DNA of 64,000 nucleotides from an uncultured Alphaproteobacteria bacterium (GTDB lineage Bacteria; Pseudomonadota; Alphaproteobacteria; HIMB59; GCA-002718135): NCBI GenBank assembly GCA_902515745.1, contig CABXWB010000002.1, positions 132,515 through 196,514 on the forward strand, read 5' to 3'. Positions 30,500 through 39,568 of the stretch are shown in pieces (positions within the stretch are counted from its first letter, which is position 1; each line of letters starts with the position of its first letter). The notes under the pieces were generated by a model that was given only the letters and a program-made list of their open reading frames with translations, ran no database searches and was not told where the DNA came from. The position numbers and the translations under genes were made by a program.

Positions 30500-31690
30500 C
30501 TATTCAATAATTTCAGCAACAACTCCAGCACCAACTGTTCTTCCACCTTCTCTAATTGCAAATTTTAAACCTTTATCCATTGCAATTGGAGACAAAAGAG
30601 TAACTTCCATAGCTATATTATCACCAGGCATTACCATTTCTGTTCCTTCAGGTAATTTAATTGTTCCAGTTACATCAGTCGTTCTAAAGTAGAACTGAGG
30701 TCTGTAGTTTGAAAAGAATGGGGTATGTCTTCCTCCCTCCTCTTTTTTTAGTACATATGCTTCTGCTTTAAATTTTGTATGAGGTTTGATTGAACCAGGT
30801 TTTGCTAATACTTGACCACGTTCAACTTCCTCTCTCTTTGTTCCACGAAGAAGAACACCGACGTTATCTCCTGCTTCACCAGAGTCTAAAAGTTTTCTAA
30901 ACATTTCAACTCCAGTACAAGTAGTTTTTTGAGGCTCTCTTATTCCTAGAATTTCAATTTCTTCTCCAACTTTAACTTGACCTTGTTCAATTCTTCCAGT
31001 TACAACGGTACCTCTACCAGAGATTGAAAATACATCCTCAACTGGCATTAAGAATGGCTGATCTACAGGTCGGCTAGGCTGTGGTATATGTTCGTCAACT
31101 GCTTTCATTAATTCCATAATTGAATTTTTTCCAATTTCATCGTCTCTACCTTCAAGAGCTGCTAAAGCTGAACCCTTAATGATTGGGATAGTATCACCTG
31201 GGAATTCATATGAAGTAAGAAGTTCTCTAATTTCCATTTCAACTAGATCAATTAGTTCTTTGTCATCTACTTGATCAACTTTATTCATGTAAACAACGAG
31301 AGCAGGTACGCCTACCTGTCTAGCTAAAAGTATGTGTTCTCTTGTTTGAGGCATTGGTCCGTCAGCTGCATTAACAACCAAGATACCACCATCCATTTGA
31401 GCAGCACCAGTAATCATGTTCTTAACATAATCTGCGTGTCCAGGACAATCTACATGAGCATAATGTCTAGCTTCAGTTTCATATTCAACGTGTGCAGTAG
31501 ATATTGTAATACCACGTTCTCTTTCTTCAGGCGCTTTATCAATGTTTGCATAATCTGTAAATTCTGCGCCACCCGTCTCTGCCAATATTTTAGTTATAGC
31601 AGCAGTTAATGTTGTTTTACCATGGTCGACATGACCAACAGTTCCTATGTTACAATGCGGTTTGTTTCTTTCGAATTTTGCTTTAGCCAT
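30500..31690 (-). CDS. tuf: elongation factor Tu
   Basis: EF-Tu, the GTPase that carries aminoacyl-tRNA to the ribosome. G1 [14 protein letters not shown], switch [14 protein letters not shown]3 [20 protein letters not shown] and G4 NKVD are intact; domain 2 and 3 follow ([25 protein letters not shown]). Length of 396 aa is standard. It lies after tRNA-Tyr and tRNA-Gly and before tRNA-Trp. It is the only tuf copy here; the usual second site after fusA is empty. Confidence 0.98.
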   Translation of the reverse strand: MAKAKFERNKPHCNIGTVGHVDHGKTTLTAAITKILAETGGAEFTDYANIDKAPEERERGITISTAHVEYETEARHYAHVDCPGHADYVKNMITGAAQMDGGILVVNAADGPMPQTREHILLARQVGVPALVVYMNKVDQVDDKELIDLVEMEIRELLTSYEFPGDTIPIIKGSALAALEGRDDEIGKNSIMELMKAVDEHIPQPSRPVDQPFLMPVEDVFSISGRGTVVTGRIEQGQVKVGEEIEILGIREPQKTTCTGVEMFRKLLDSGEAGDNVGVLLRGTKREEVERGQVLAKPGSIKPHTKFKAEAYVLKKEEGGRHTPFFSNYRPQFYFRTTDVTGTIKLPEGTEMVMPGDNIAMEVTLLSPIAMDKGLKFAIREGGRTVGAGVVAEIIE

Positions 31691-31716
31691 TTTTTTTACC
31701 CCAATAATTTTTGTTA

Positions 31717-31790
31717 TGGAGCGGGTGAAGGGAATCGAACCCTCGTAGCCAGCTTGGAAGGCTGGAGCTTTACCACTAAGCTACACCCGC
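31717..31790 (-). tRNA. tRNA-Gly(TCC), CCA end encoded
   Basis: The minus strand starts GCGGGTG and ends CACCCGC T CCA, a perfect acceptor stem. Anticodon loop CTTCCAA on CCAGC/GCTGG gives anticodon TCC (Gly). Length is 74 nt. It lies 26 bp upstream of the tuf start. Confidence 0.96.
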
Positions 31791-31848
31791 AACTAAACTG
31801 ACTGCTTCACACACTCACTTTAATGCTTTCATCCCATTACCTCCATAA

Positions 31849-31934
31849 TGGTGGAGGGGGTAGGATTCGAACCTACGTACGCTCACGCGGGCGGATTTAC
31901 AGTCCGCTGCCTTTAACCACTCGACCACCCCTCC
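31849..31934 (-). tRNA. tRNA-Tyr(GTA), CCA end encoded
   Basis: The minus strand starts GGAGGGG and ends CCCCTCC A CCA. The anticodon arm GCGGA / CTGTAAA / TCCGC gives anticodon GTA (Tyr). A long variable arm (class II) is present, and the T arm holds GGTTCGAATCC. Length is 86 nt. It heads the tuf operon. Confidence 0.96.
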
Positions 31935-31949
31935 ATTTGAAGAAATTGG

Positions 31950-31979
31950 CCAATACTAATAAATTAGTATATATGTCAA
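31950..31979 (-). promoter_or_regulatory. promoter candidate for tRNA-Tyr, tRNA-Gly, tuf and downstream
   Basis: The minus strand has a consensus TTGACA (31979-31974), an 18 bp spacer, and TATTGG (31955-31950), ending 15 bp before the tRNA-Tyr 5' end. It is the best -35 match I noticed in the window and stands at the head of the 30 kb translation and transcription gene train. Confidence 0.6.
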
Positions 31980-32104
31980 TCTAAAACAGCAACTTCACCT
32001 TTGCAAAATACGTATACTCGTAAAAGCAACGGCCTTTTAGACAAAAAATGCTATTTTGTACATATCTAGATTGTATTAATTAGACAAATCTGTGATATTA
32101 AATA

Positions 32105-32866
32105 ATGACTAAGTTTAGAAATAATAAATCTAATAAAAATCAAGGAATTCATAGTATTTTTGGTCAACATTCTGTTAGAGCAGCTCTCCAAAATAATAAA
32201 AGAGAGCATATTGAGCTAATAATTAGTAAAAATCAGATTAATTTTGCTAAAAAATATGAATCTAAAATACAAAAAATTACCATTCTTCACCAAAATGAAT
32301 TTACAAGAAGATTTGGAAATGAGAACACAACACAGGGAGTGGTTCTAAAAACAAAAGATTTTGCTAGGCCAGGTTTAGAAGAATTTATAAAAGTAGAAAG
32401 TAAGAAAGCAAAATCAGTAATATTAATTTTAGATCAAGTAACTGATCCTCAAAATATTGGCTCAATAATGAGATCATGTGCATTATTTGATTGTGTAGGA
32501 ATTATAGTTGGCAAAGATAATTCACCAGAATTGACTTCATCAATTTATAAATCAGCTTCTGGTGCTGCAGAAATTGTAAATTATATTAGCGTGACAAATA
32601 TAAGAAGAGCTATTTCTTTTCTTAAAAAAAATAATTATTGGATTTATGGATTTGACAGTTCGAAAAATAAAAATTCAAAATTAAATTTTTCACAAAAATC
32701 AGTATTAGTTTTTGGTTCTGAAGGAAAAGGCATTAGAGAATTAGTAAAAAAGGAATGCGATGAAATAATGCAGATAAACATTAAAAAAAATTTAAAATTT
32801 GAAATTGATAGTTTGAATGTTTCTAACGCAACATCTATTGCTTTATATCAGTTTTACTCAACTTAA
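32105..32866 (+). CDS. rlmB: 23S rRNA (guanosine-2'-O)-methyltransferase RlmB, TrmH/SpoU family
   Basis: SpoU-family 2'-O-methyltransferase with a knotted fold; RlmB methylates G2251 of 23S rRNA. IHSIFGQHSVRAAL (16-29) starts the substrate-binding domain. Motif 1 ILDQVTDPQNIGSIMRSC, motif 2 VLVFGSEGKGIRELV and motif 3 SLNVSNATSIALY carry the catalytic and SAM-binding residues. Length of 253 aa is normal. It is read away from the tRNA-Tyr/tuf promoter region, so it sits in opposite orientation between tRNA-Tyr and tRNA-Thr. Family membership is certain; the exact base is inferred. Confidence 0.92.
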   Translation: MTKFRNNKSNKNQGIHSIFGQHSVRAALQNNKREHIELIISKNQINFAKKYESKIQKITILHQNEFTRRFGNENTTQGVVLKTKDFARPGLEEFIKVESKKAKSVILILDQVTDPQNIGSIMRSCALFDCVGIIVGKDNSPELTSSIYKSASGAAEIVNYISVTNIRRAISFLKKNNYWIYGFDSSKNKNSKLNFSQKSVLVFGSEGKGIRELVKKECDEIMQINIKKNLKFEIDSLNVSNATSIALYQFYST

Positions 32867-32877
32867 ATGTTATTATG

Positions 32878-32953
<76 letters not shown>

Positions 32954-33003
32954 ATTAATTTTGCATTTATATTAAATTATAAATTCGACAAGAATTTTAT
33001 AAA

Positions 33004-33126
33004 TTAAATTCCAGGAATATAAGGAACTCCATCACCCTTAACTCTTTCATTTAATTCACTTAATGTAGAGCATGCTGTGATTGGACTAAATACGAGAAAT
33101 AAAATTATTAATGTTTTTTTAATCAT
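33004..33126 (-). CDS. small putative lipoprotein downstream of fdhA
   Basis: A 40-residue reading frame 7 bp after the fdhA stop. From ATG 33126 it has a short lysine-bearing N-terminus, a hydrophobic stretch (ILFLVFSP) and a lipobox-like ITAC, so the mature peptide would start at about C19 and end in GVPYIPGI. A longer in-frame start at 33186 overlaps fdhA and has no signal-like sequence. A GAGAAG 12 bp or so upstream is a poor ribosome site. I do not recognise the family. The lipoprotein reading is from sequence; any link with formate dehydrogenase is from position only. Confidence 0.5.
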   Translation of the reverse strand: MIKKTLIILFLVFSPITACSTLSELNERVKGDGVPYIPGI

Positions 33127-33133
33127 AAAATAT

Positions 33134-35887
33134 TTATAACTTCTCAATTTTTGCTGCACAATATTTAAATTCAGGAATTTTTCCATATGGATCTAAAGCT
33201 GAATTAGTTAAAAGATTAGCTGCAGACTCATTATAACAAAATGGGATAAAAATTACTCCATCAGGAATCGCCCTATCTTGCCTTACTCTGATATCTATTG
33301 ATCCTCTTCTAGTTGTGACTTTTATTTTATCACCAGCTTTCATATTATTTTTAATTATATCTTTAGGTGATATTGAAACTGAAGGTTCCGGCTCAATTGC
33401 ATCTAAATTTGATGCCTTTCTAGTCATGGCTCCAGTATGCCAATGTTCTAATTGCCTTCCTGTGGTTAGTATCATCGCAAATTCTTTATCAGGTACTTCA
33501 TCTGGTGCAGTAACACTAGCTGGAACAAATTTACCTTTACCATTTTCATTTGGAAATTTATCACCAAAAACAATTTCATCTCCCGGTGTAGTTGGAGATT
33601 TACTTGGATAGGTTACAGAGTTTTCATTTTCTAATCTTTCCCAAGAAATATTGTTTAATGAGGGCATTGTTAGTGACATTTCTTCATAAATTTCCTTAGG
33701 ATGTTTATATTTCCAATTTAAACCCATTCTTTTACCAAGTTCGTTCGTTATCCACCAATCTTCTTTCGCTTGACCTGGAGAGTCTAAAGCTTTTCTTCCC
33801 ATCTGTACTTGCCTATTAGTATTAGTAACTGTTCCATTTTTTTCAGGCCATGCTGAAGCTGGGAAAATAACATCCGCATATGTTGCTGTTTCAGTTAAAA
33901 AAATATCTTGAACAACTAAATGCTCTAACATTTGTAGAGCTTCTCTTGCATGATTTAGATCAGGGTCAGACATTGCTGGATTTTCACCAAGTATATACAT
34001 ACCTTTAATTGTATTCTCGTGAATAGCATCCATAATTTCAACAACAGTTAGACCTTTTTTATCATCTAGAGGAGTGTTCCAAAGTTTTTCAAAGAAATCT
34101 TTATTATTATTTTTATCAACTAATTGGTAATCAGGATACATCATTGGTATAAGACCGGCATCAGAAGCTCCTTGAACATTATTTTGTCCTCTTAAAGGAT
34201 GTAACCCAGATCCTCTTTTTCCAACATTTCCTGTCATTAAAGCTAGAGAAATTAAACATCTAGCGTTGTCGGTACCATGTGTATGTTGAGAAATCCCCAT
34301 TCCCCAAAAAATTATTCCTTTATTTGTATTGGCATATAAGCGTGCTACTTCTCTTATAAGTTCTGGATCGATACCTGTTTCGTTTTCCATTATATCAGGT
34401 GAATAATTCATTAAATGTTTTCTTAATTTTTCAAATCCTTCAGTTTGTTTTTTAATATATTCGGAATTAAATAAATTTTCTTCGACAATAACATTCATTA
34501 TTGAGTTTAAGAGAGCAACGTCAGATCCTGGTTTAAATTGCAACATATGAGTTGCTTGTTTTTTTAAGGAATGACCTCTAGGATCCATCACAATTAATTT
34601 AGAACCCTTTTTAGCAGCATTCTTAAAAAAAGTTGCTGCGACAGGATGATTTTCAGAAGGATTTGCTCCAATGACTATTATGACATCAGAATGTTCAACT
34701 TCATAGAATGGAGCAGTAACAGCTCCTGAACCAATAGTTTCTAATAAAGCAGCTACAGAAGACGCATGACAAAGTCTTGTACAATGATCAACATTATTTG
34801 TATTAAAACCAGTTCTGATTAATTTTTGAAATAAATAAGCTTCTTCATTTGAACATTTAGCTGATCCAAAACCTGCAAGATTACTCTTACCATTTCTTTG
34901 TTTATTAAGTTTTAAAAATCCATGTGCAGCATAATCAAGAGCTTCATCCCAGGACGCTTCTCTAAAATATTCATGAATATTTGAAAAATTAATACTTGGG
35001 TGTAAGTCTTTTGCTTTACCTTTGATTCTAATCAATGGCTTTGTAAGTCTTTCTGGATTATTTACATAATCAAAACCAAACCTTCCTTTTACACATAATC
35101 TATTCTTGTTTGCGGGACCATCAACACCATTAACGTATTTAATTTTGTTATCTTTTACATTGTATTCTATCTGACAACCCACACCACAATAAGGACAAAC
35201 GCTATCAATTTTTTTATCTACCTTACTATGGCCAACACCATCTTTATCTACAATGGATGCTGGCATTAATGCTCCAGTTGGACAAGCCTGTACACATTCA
35301 CCACATGCCACACATGTGCTATCACCCATTGGATCATCAAAATCGAATACAATTTTAGAATTTTCTCCTCGATATGCCATTCCGATGACATCGTTGACCT
35401 GAACTTCTCTACATGCTCTTACACAAAGATTACATTGGATGCATGCATCTAGATTTACAGCCATACTAGGATGAGAAACATCTGCCTGAGATGAAGTTTT
35501 TTTTGGAAATCTACTTTCTTTAACTTCAACTTTATCTATCCATTTCCAAAAGTCAGAATTATTATCATGAGCAATTGCTTTTTTTGGCTGGTCTGCTAGG
35601 AGTAATTCAAAAACTAACTCTCTAGATTTTTTAGCCTTTTCTGAAGAAGTTTTTACCTTCATACTATCAGTTGGCTTTCTAATACAGGATGCTGCCAACA
35701 CACTTTCTCCTTCAATTTCAACCATACATGCTCTACAATTTCCATCTGCTCTATAGCCAGGTTTATCGGAATAACATAAATGTGGGATTTCTGTTCCCAG
35801 TCTATTTGCAACTTGCCAAATAGTTTCATCAGCATTTGCTTCAACTAAATTTTCGTTTAAATAAAATTTTGTTTTCTGTTTAGTCAT
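33134..35887 (-). CDS. fdhA: NAD-linked formate dehydrogenase, catalytic alpha subunit
   Basis: Cytosolic molybdenum- or tungsten-bis-pterin formate dehydrogenase, oxidising formate to CO2. A [2Fe-2S] domain has C38, C51, C54 and C68. Two ferredoxin-type clusters follow (C149/152/155/159 and C192/195/198/202). The domain proper starts with CPYCGVGC (231-238) plus C265. HCTRLCHASS places the active-site residue at C373, a cysteine where some homologues have selenocysteine. The C-terminal pterin domain begins near 800. No twin-arginine signal is seen, so it is cytosolic. The His/three-Cys cluster usual in NuoG-like N-termini is not visible between 95 and 145. It overlaps fdhB by 8 bp. Confidence 0.93.
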   Translation of the reverse strand: MTKQKTKFYLNENLVEANADETIWQVANRLGTEIPHLCYSDKPGYRADGNCRACMVEIEGESVLAASCIRKPTDSMKVKTSSEKAKKSRELVFELLLADQPKKAIAHDNNSDFWKWIDKVEVKESRFPKKTSSQADVSHPSMAVNLDACIQCNLCVRACREVQVNDVIGMAYRGENSKIVFDFDDPMGDSTCVACGECVQACPTGALMPASIVDKDGVGHSKVDKKIDSVCPYCGVGCQIEYNVKDNKIKYVNGVDGPANKNRLCVKGRFGFDYVNNPERLTKPLIRIKGKAKDLHPSINFSNIHEYFREASWDEALDYAAHGFLKLNKQRNGKSNLAGFGSAKCSNEEAYLFQKLIRTGFNTNNVDHCTRLCHASSVAALLETIGSGAVTAPFYEVEHSDVIIVIGANPSENHPVAATFFKNAAKKGSKLIVMDPRGHSLKKQATHMLQFKPGSDVALLNSIMNVIVEENLFNSEYIKKQTEGFEKLRKHLMNYSPDIMENETGIDPELIREVARLYANTNKGIIFWGMGISQHTHGTDNARCLISLALMTGNVGKRGSGLHPLRGQNNVQGASDAGLIPMMYPDYQLVDKNNNKDFFEKLWNTPLDDKKGLTVVEIMDAIHENTIKGMYILGENPAMSDPDLNHAREALQMLEHLVVQDIFLTETATYADVIFPASAWPEKNGTVTNTNRQVQMGRKALDSPGQAKEDWWITNELGKRMGLNWKYKHPKEIYEEMSLTMPSLNNISWERLENENSVTYPSKSPTTPGDEIVFGDKFPNENGKGKFVPASVTAPDEVPDKEFAMILTTGRQLEHWHTGAMTRKASNLDAIEPEPSVSISPKDIIKNNMKAGDKIKVTTRRGSIDIRVRQDRAIPDGVIFIPFCYNESAANLLTNSALDPYGKIPEFKYCAAKIEKL

Positions 35888-37583
35888 AAGTTATTTCATT
35901 GCTAAAATATTTTAAAACTGAATTTAATGGGTTTGTTGCAGCTTGTCCTAAACCACATATCGATGCTTGAGCCATAACTTCAATTAAATCTTTTAATTTT
36001 TCCTTGTTCCAATTTTTTTCTTGCATTAATTTTACAGTTTTCTCCGTACCAGAACGGCATGGTGTGCATTGACCACAACTTTCCTCTTCAAAAAATTTTA
36101 GTAAATTAAGTGCAACATTTTTCATATTATCATGATCCGATAATACAACTACTGCCGCTGAACCTAAAAAACATCCAGCATCCATTAATTCTTTCGATCC
36201 ATAATCGAGTGGAATATCATTCATAGTGGCGGGTAGGATACCGCCAGATGCACCTCCAGGAAGATATCCTTTAAAAGTATGTCCATCTGCCATACCATCA
36301 CAATACTCATCAATTAATTGTTGAATTGTTATACCGGCTGGGGCAACTTTTACTCCTGGGTTCTTTACTCTTCCAGATACTGAAAAACTATGAAAACCCT
36401 TATTTCCATTGGACCCCTTTTCAGCAAACCACTTTGCGCCTTTTTCAATTATATCTCTTACCCAAAAAAGAGTTTCTAAATTATTTGTTAAAGTAGGACG
36501 TCCAAATAAACCAATTTCAGCCACATAAGGAGGTCTATGCCTTGGCAATCCTCTCTTGCCTTCAATACTTTCTATCATTGCTGACTCTTCTCCACAAATA
36601 TAGGCTCCTGCACCTCTTCTCACTATGAAAAAGTCTTTTGGAATTATTTCTTCATCTTCCATTTTATTTATTTCATCAAGTAAAATTTTTATAACTGTTG
36701 GATATTCATCTCTCATATAAATATAAACTTTTTGAGCATTTATGAAATAGGAGGCAATTAAAGCTCCTTCTAAAAATCTATGTGGATCACTTTCTAAATA
36801 TGACCTATCTTTAAATGTTCCTGGTTCACCTTCATCACCATTAACAGCAACATATTTTTTACCATTGTAATTTGAAACAATTTCCCATTTTTTTCCTGTA
36901 GGAAATCCAGCACCACCCTTACCTTTCAATCCGCTTTCATTTAATGAATCCAAAACTTGTTTTTTTGAAATCACACTATTTTTTATTTTGTACGCAATTT
37001 CATAACCACCATTTTTTTTATAAGAAGATAAATTTATATAATCTGAAATGAGGGGGTCAAAATTTTTTTCATCAATTGTTTTTTTTACTTTATCAAAATT
37101 AGCCACATCAACATAATTTTTTCCTACGCAGACAGTAGGAGCAACATTACATCTTCCCATACATGGACCAGGTACGACTTTTATATTTTTATTCTCTAAT
37201 TTTTTTATATCTTGAAGTAATTTGTATGAGCCAAATAATTCACAAGTCAAACTTTCACAAACCCTTACAACATTCACTGGGTTATAATCTTTACTATCTT
37301 TGACAATATTAAAGTGAGCATAAAAAGTTGCAACTTCATAAATTTCAGAAAGTGGTAAGTTAATAATAGTTGATAAAGCTACCAGATGCTTATCGTATAA
37401 AACACCAAATTTATCCTGTAATATATGCAAATATTCTATTAATTCGTCTCGCTTAAATATTAATCCTGAAAACAATTTAGAAACTTCATCTAAATATTTA
37501 TCTTCGACTTGTCTTCCTTTTGGAGTCCAACGTCTTTTCTTCTTTTTTAAAGAAGTTTCTGTTTGAGAAACAAATTTATCCAT
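35880..37583 (-). CDS. fdhB: formate dehydrogenase beta subunit, NuoE-NuoF fusion (NADH-binding)
   Basis: Diaphorase subunit that passes electrons from the alpha subunit to NAD+. Residues about 25-170 are a NuoE/thioredoxin-like [2Fe-2S] domain with C109, C114, C141 and C145. Residues about 195-567 are NuoF-like: GLKGKGGAGFPTGKKW (218-233) for NADH and FMN, NGDEGEPGTFKDR (248-260), then the [4Fe-4S] site C503, C506, C509 and C543. Thus two Complex I-type subunits are joined in one 567 aa chain. It is the first gene of the operon. A TATAAT-like box lies 11 bp before its start (37599-37594), without a convincing -35. Confidence 0.92.
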   Translation of the reverse strand: MDKFVSQTETSLKKKKRRWTPKGRQVEDKYLDEVSKLFSGLIFKRDELIEYLHILQDKFGVLYDKHLVALSTIINLPLSEIYEVATFYAHFNIVKDSKDYNPVNVVRVCESLTCELFGSYKLLQDIKKLENKNIKVVPGPCMGRCNVAPTVCVGKNYVDVANFDKVKKTIDEKNFDPLISDYINLSSYKKNGGYEIAYKIKNSVISKKQVLDSLNESGLKGKGGAGFPTGKKWEIVSNYNGKKYVAVNGDEGEPGTFKDRSYLESDPHRFLEGALIASYFINAQKVYIYMRDEYPTVIKILLDEINKMEDEEIIPKDFFIVRRGAGAYICGEESAMIESIEGKRGLPRHRPPYVAEIGLFGRPTLTNNLETLFWVRDIIEKGAKWFAEKGSNGNKGFHSFSVSGRVKNPGVKVAPAGITIQQLIDEYCDGMADGHTFKGYLPGGASGGILPATMNDIPLDYGSKELMDAGCFLGSAAVVVLSDHDNMKNVALNLLKFFEEESCGQCTPCRSGTEKTVKLMQEKNWNKEKLKDLIEVMAQASICGLGQAATNPLNSVLKYFSNEITYD

Positions 37584-37623
37584 TTCAATTAATATTATAC
37601 TATATATTAAGTATCAGAAAACT

Positions 37624-37875
37624 ATGAAAGATTCAGTTGAAAATGAAGAATTAGTTCTTGATACTAGTGGTACAGAATGTCCTATACCAGTGCTTAAAGC
37701 TAGAAAACTTGCTTCAGAATTAAACAAAGATACAATTATTAAAATTATTGCAACTGATCCTTTGGCTGAAGCAGACTTTAAACATTATTGTGATCAGTCT
37801 AACTATGAATATTTAAGTTGTGAAAAAATAAAAGATAAAATTTTAATTCGTTATAGATTTAAAATTAAAAATTAA
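37624..37875 (+). CDS. TusA/SirA-family sulfur carrier protein
   Basis: Small TusA-fold protein of 83 aa. The hallmark CPIPVLKARK places the sulfur-accepting cysteine at C19. In this family the cysteine carries persulfide for thiouridine or for cofactor and Fe-S related reactions. It is divergent from fdhB (40 bp apart) and convergent with moeA (4 bp overlap), so it sits inside the formate dehydrogenase/pterin cluster. Position suggests a role in supplying sulfur to FdhD or the cofactor; the general tRNA role is the other option. I leave the symbol open because several paralogues share this motif. Confidence 0.85.
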   Translation: MKDSVENEELVLDTSGTECPIPVLKARKLASELNKDTIIKIIATDPLAEADFKHYCDQSNYEYLSCEKIKDKILIRYRFKIKN

Positions 37876-39086
37876 AATAGACTTTCATAATTATAAAAAT
37901 CAAATATATCTCCATTGTTTATTTGAGATACATTTTCATCAATTTCAATTATACCATCTGAATAGGATATAGAACTAATCATACCAGAACCTTGTTTAGG
38001 AAATTTATTTGCAATATTTTTATTATTTATAGTTTCTTTATTTACACGTAACCACTCCATTCTTTTTGTTTTTTTCTTCATAGAAAAATTTGCTGTAATT
38101 TTACTTGAAGATGGGAGCTTAAAATTTCCACCAGATAGTTTTTCTATTAATGGTTTTACTAACATTGCATATAATAATTGAACAGAAACTGGATTACCTG
38201 GTAAGCAAATTATGTAGCACTTATTTATTTTTCCAACTGCAATTGGTCTTCCAGGTTTTATTGCTGCTCTCCAAAAATATACCTTACCTAATTCAGATAA
38301 AACTTTAATTAAATGATCTTCATCACCAACAGATGCACCACCAGCAGTTATTATTACATTGAATTTTTTTGAAGTATTAAAAATTTTATTTTTAATAGAT
38401 TTAAAATTATCTTTGAGATTTCCACAATATTTTTTTTCTATAAAATTCTTATCAAGTAAATTATTTAAACTATAATAATTTGAATTATTAATTTCAGAAT
38501 TTTTTAAATTTTTAGTTGGTTTTCGTAATTCATTACCACTTGTAAAGAAACCAATTTTAATTTTTTTAAATACATTTATTTTACTAATACCAGTAGCAGC
38601 AATTAAATTTATATTTTGTTGATTTAATTTAGACCCCTTTTCCAATATTTTTTGGTTTTTCTTTATATCTTCACCCTTTAATCTATAATTATCTCCAAAT
38701 TTTGGAATTTTAATTAAATGAATTTTATTTCCTTTCTTGTATGTATTTTCCTGCATTACTATAGTTGATGAATTCTTAGGCATTTTTGCGCCAGTAAAAA
38801 TTCTTACTGCTTCACCAGGTTTTACTTTTATATTTTGGTTATCTCCAGCAGCTATTCGTCTGTTACAAAAAAAAATTTTTTTGGTTTTTAAATCTGCTTT
38901 TAAAATAGCATAGCCGTCTACAGCAGAATTATTAAAAGGAGGTAAATTAATTTTACTTTTTATATTTTCGTAAAGAAATCTATCCTCAGAATTTTCTAAA
39001 TTAACTTTTTCAGAATTAAAAATTACAACCTTTTGTTTTTTAAATAAATTAACAATTTGTTTTTTGGTTAGAGGTAATTTATTCAT
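37872..39086 (-). CDS. moeA: molybdopterin molybdenumtransferase MoeA
   Basis: MoeA inserts the metal into adenylylated pterin in molybdenum cofactor synthesis. Visible blocks are NNSAVDGYAI (about 53-62), FTGAKMPKNSSTIVMQE, FFTSGNELRKP, the MPT-binding core VIITAGGASVGDEDHL, and LPGNPVSVQL. Length of 404 aa is normal. It overlaps mobB by 1 bp, and mobB overlaps the permease gene by 4 bp, so the three form an operon. The partner MogA/MoaB is not in this window. Confidence 0.93.
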   Translation of the reverse strand: MNKLPLTKKQIVNLFKKQKVVIFNSEKVNLENSEDRFLYENIKSKINLPPFNNSAVDGYAILKADLKTKKIFFCNRRIAAGDNQNIKVKPGEAVRIFTGAKMPKNSSTIVMQENTYKKGNKIHLIKIPKFGDNYRLKGEDIKKNQKILEKGSKLNQQNINLIAATGISKINVFKKIKIGFFTSGNELRKPTKNLKNSEINNSNYYSLNNLLDKNFIEKKYCGNLKDNFKSIKNKIFNTSKKFNVIITAGGASVGDEDHLIKVLSELGKVYFWRAAIKPGRPIAVGKINKCYIICLPGNPVSVQLLYAMLVKPLIEKLSGGNFKLPSSSKITANFSMKKKTKRMEWLRVNKETINNKNIANKFPKQGSGMISSISYSDGIIEIDENVSQINNGDIFDFYNYESLF

Positions 39087-39568
39087 TAAAATTCTTTCAA
39101 AATAAAATCAACTATATTATCAATTTCGTCATACTTAAAAATTTTCAAGTTAGTTTCAAGTTTGTTATTTGTAATAATAGCTTTTATATTTTTAATTTTA
39201 CTGAATAAGTAATTATCATTATCATTTTTAATTATTTCAATTTTTGGGTGATTTTCATTCTTAAACCCCTCCACTATTACAATATCAACTTCTGAAAGTT
39301 GATTGATTAATTCATCTAAAGTTTTTTCTTTTGAATTGTTTAGCTCTGATATTTTAACCCATCGCTTCGATGAACTTACTATTACTTGAGAAGATCCCGC
39401 TAATCTATGCTTAAAGCTATCTGTATTCTCATGATCTATATCAAATTCGTGATGTGCATGTTTAATTGAAGCAACACGAAAATTTGTAGAGCTAAGTTTA
39501 TTAATAATTTTAGTTGCAATAGTCGTTTTCCCTGAGTCCTTCCAGCCAACAATTCCTACTATTTTCAT
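39086..39568 (-). CDS. mobB: molybdopterin-guanine dinucleotide biosynthesis protein MobB
   Basis: Small GTP-binding partner of MobA in making the bis-MGD cofactor used by formate dehydrogenase. Walker A GWKDSGKTT is at 8-16. The histidine-rich block IKHAHHEFDIDHENTDSFKH is typical of MobB. IVEGFKNENHPKIEI is the conserved C-terminal motif. Length of 160 aa is normal. MobA is encoded on the other strand at 41089-41691. Confidence 0.93.
   Translation of the reverse strand: MKIVGIVGWKDSGKTTIATKIINKLSSTNFRVASIKHAHHEFDIDHENTDSFKHRLAGSSQVIVSSSKRWVKISELNNSKEKTLDELINQLSEVDIVIVEGFKNENHPKIEIIKNDNDNYLFSKIKNIKAIITNNKLETNLKIFKYDEIDNIVDFILKEF

Noticed and set aside
34760-34780. Selenocysteine at the FdhA active site
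   Set aside because: The codon gives Cys (C373 in HCTRLCHASS); there is no in-frame TGA.
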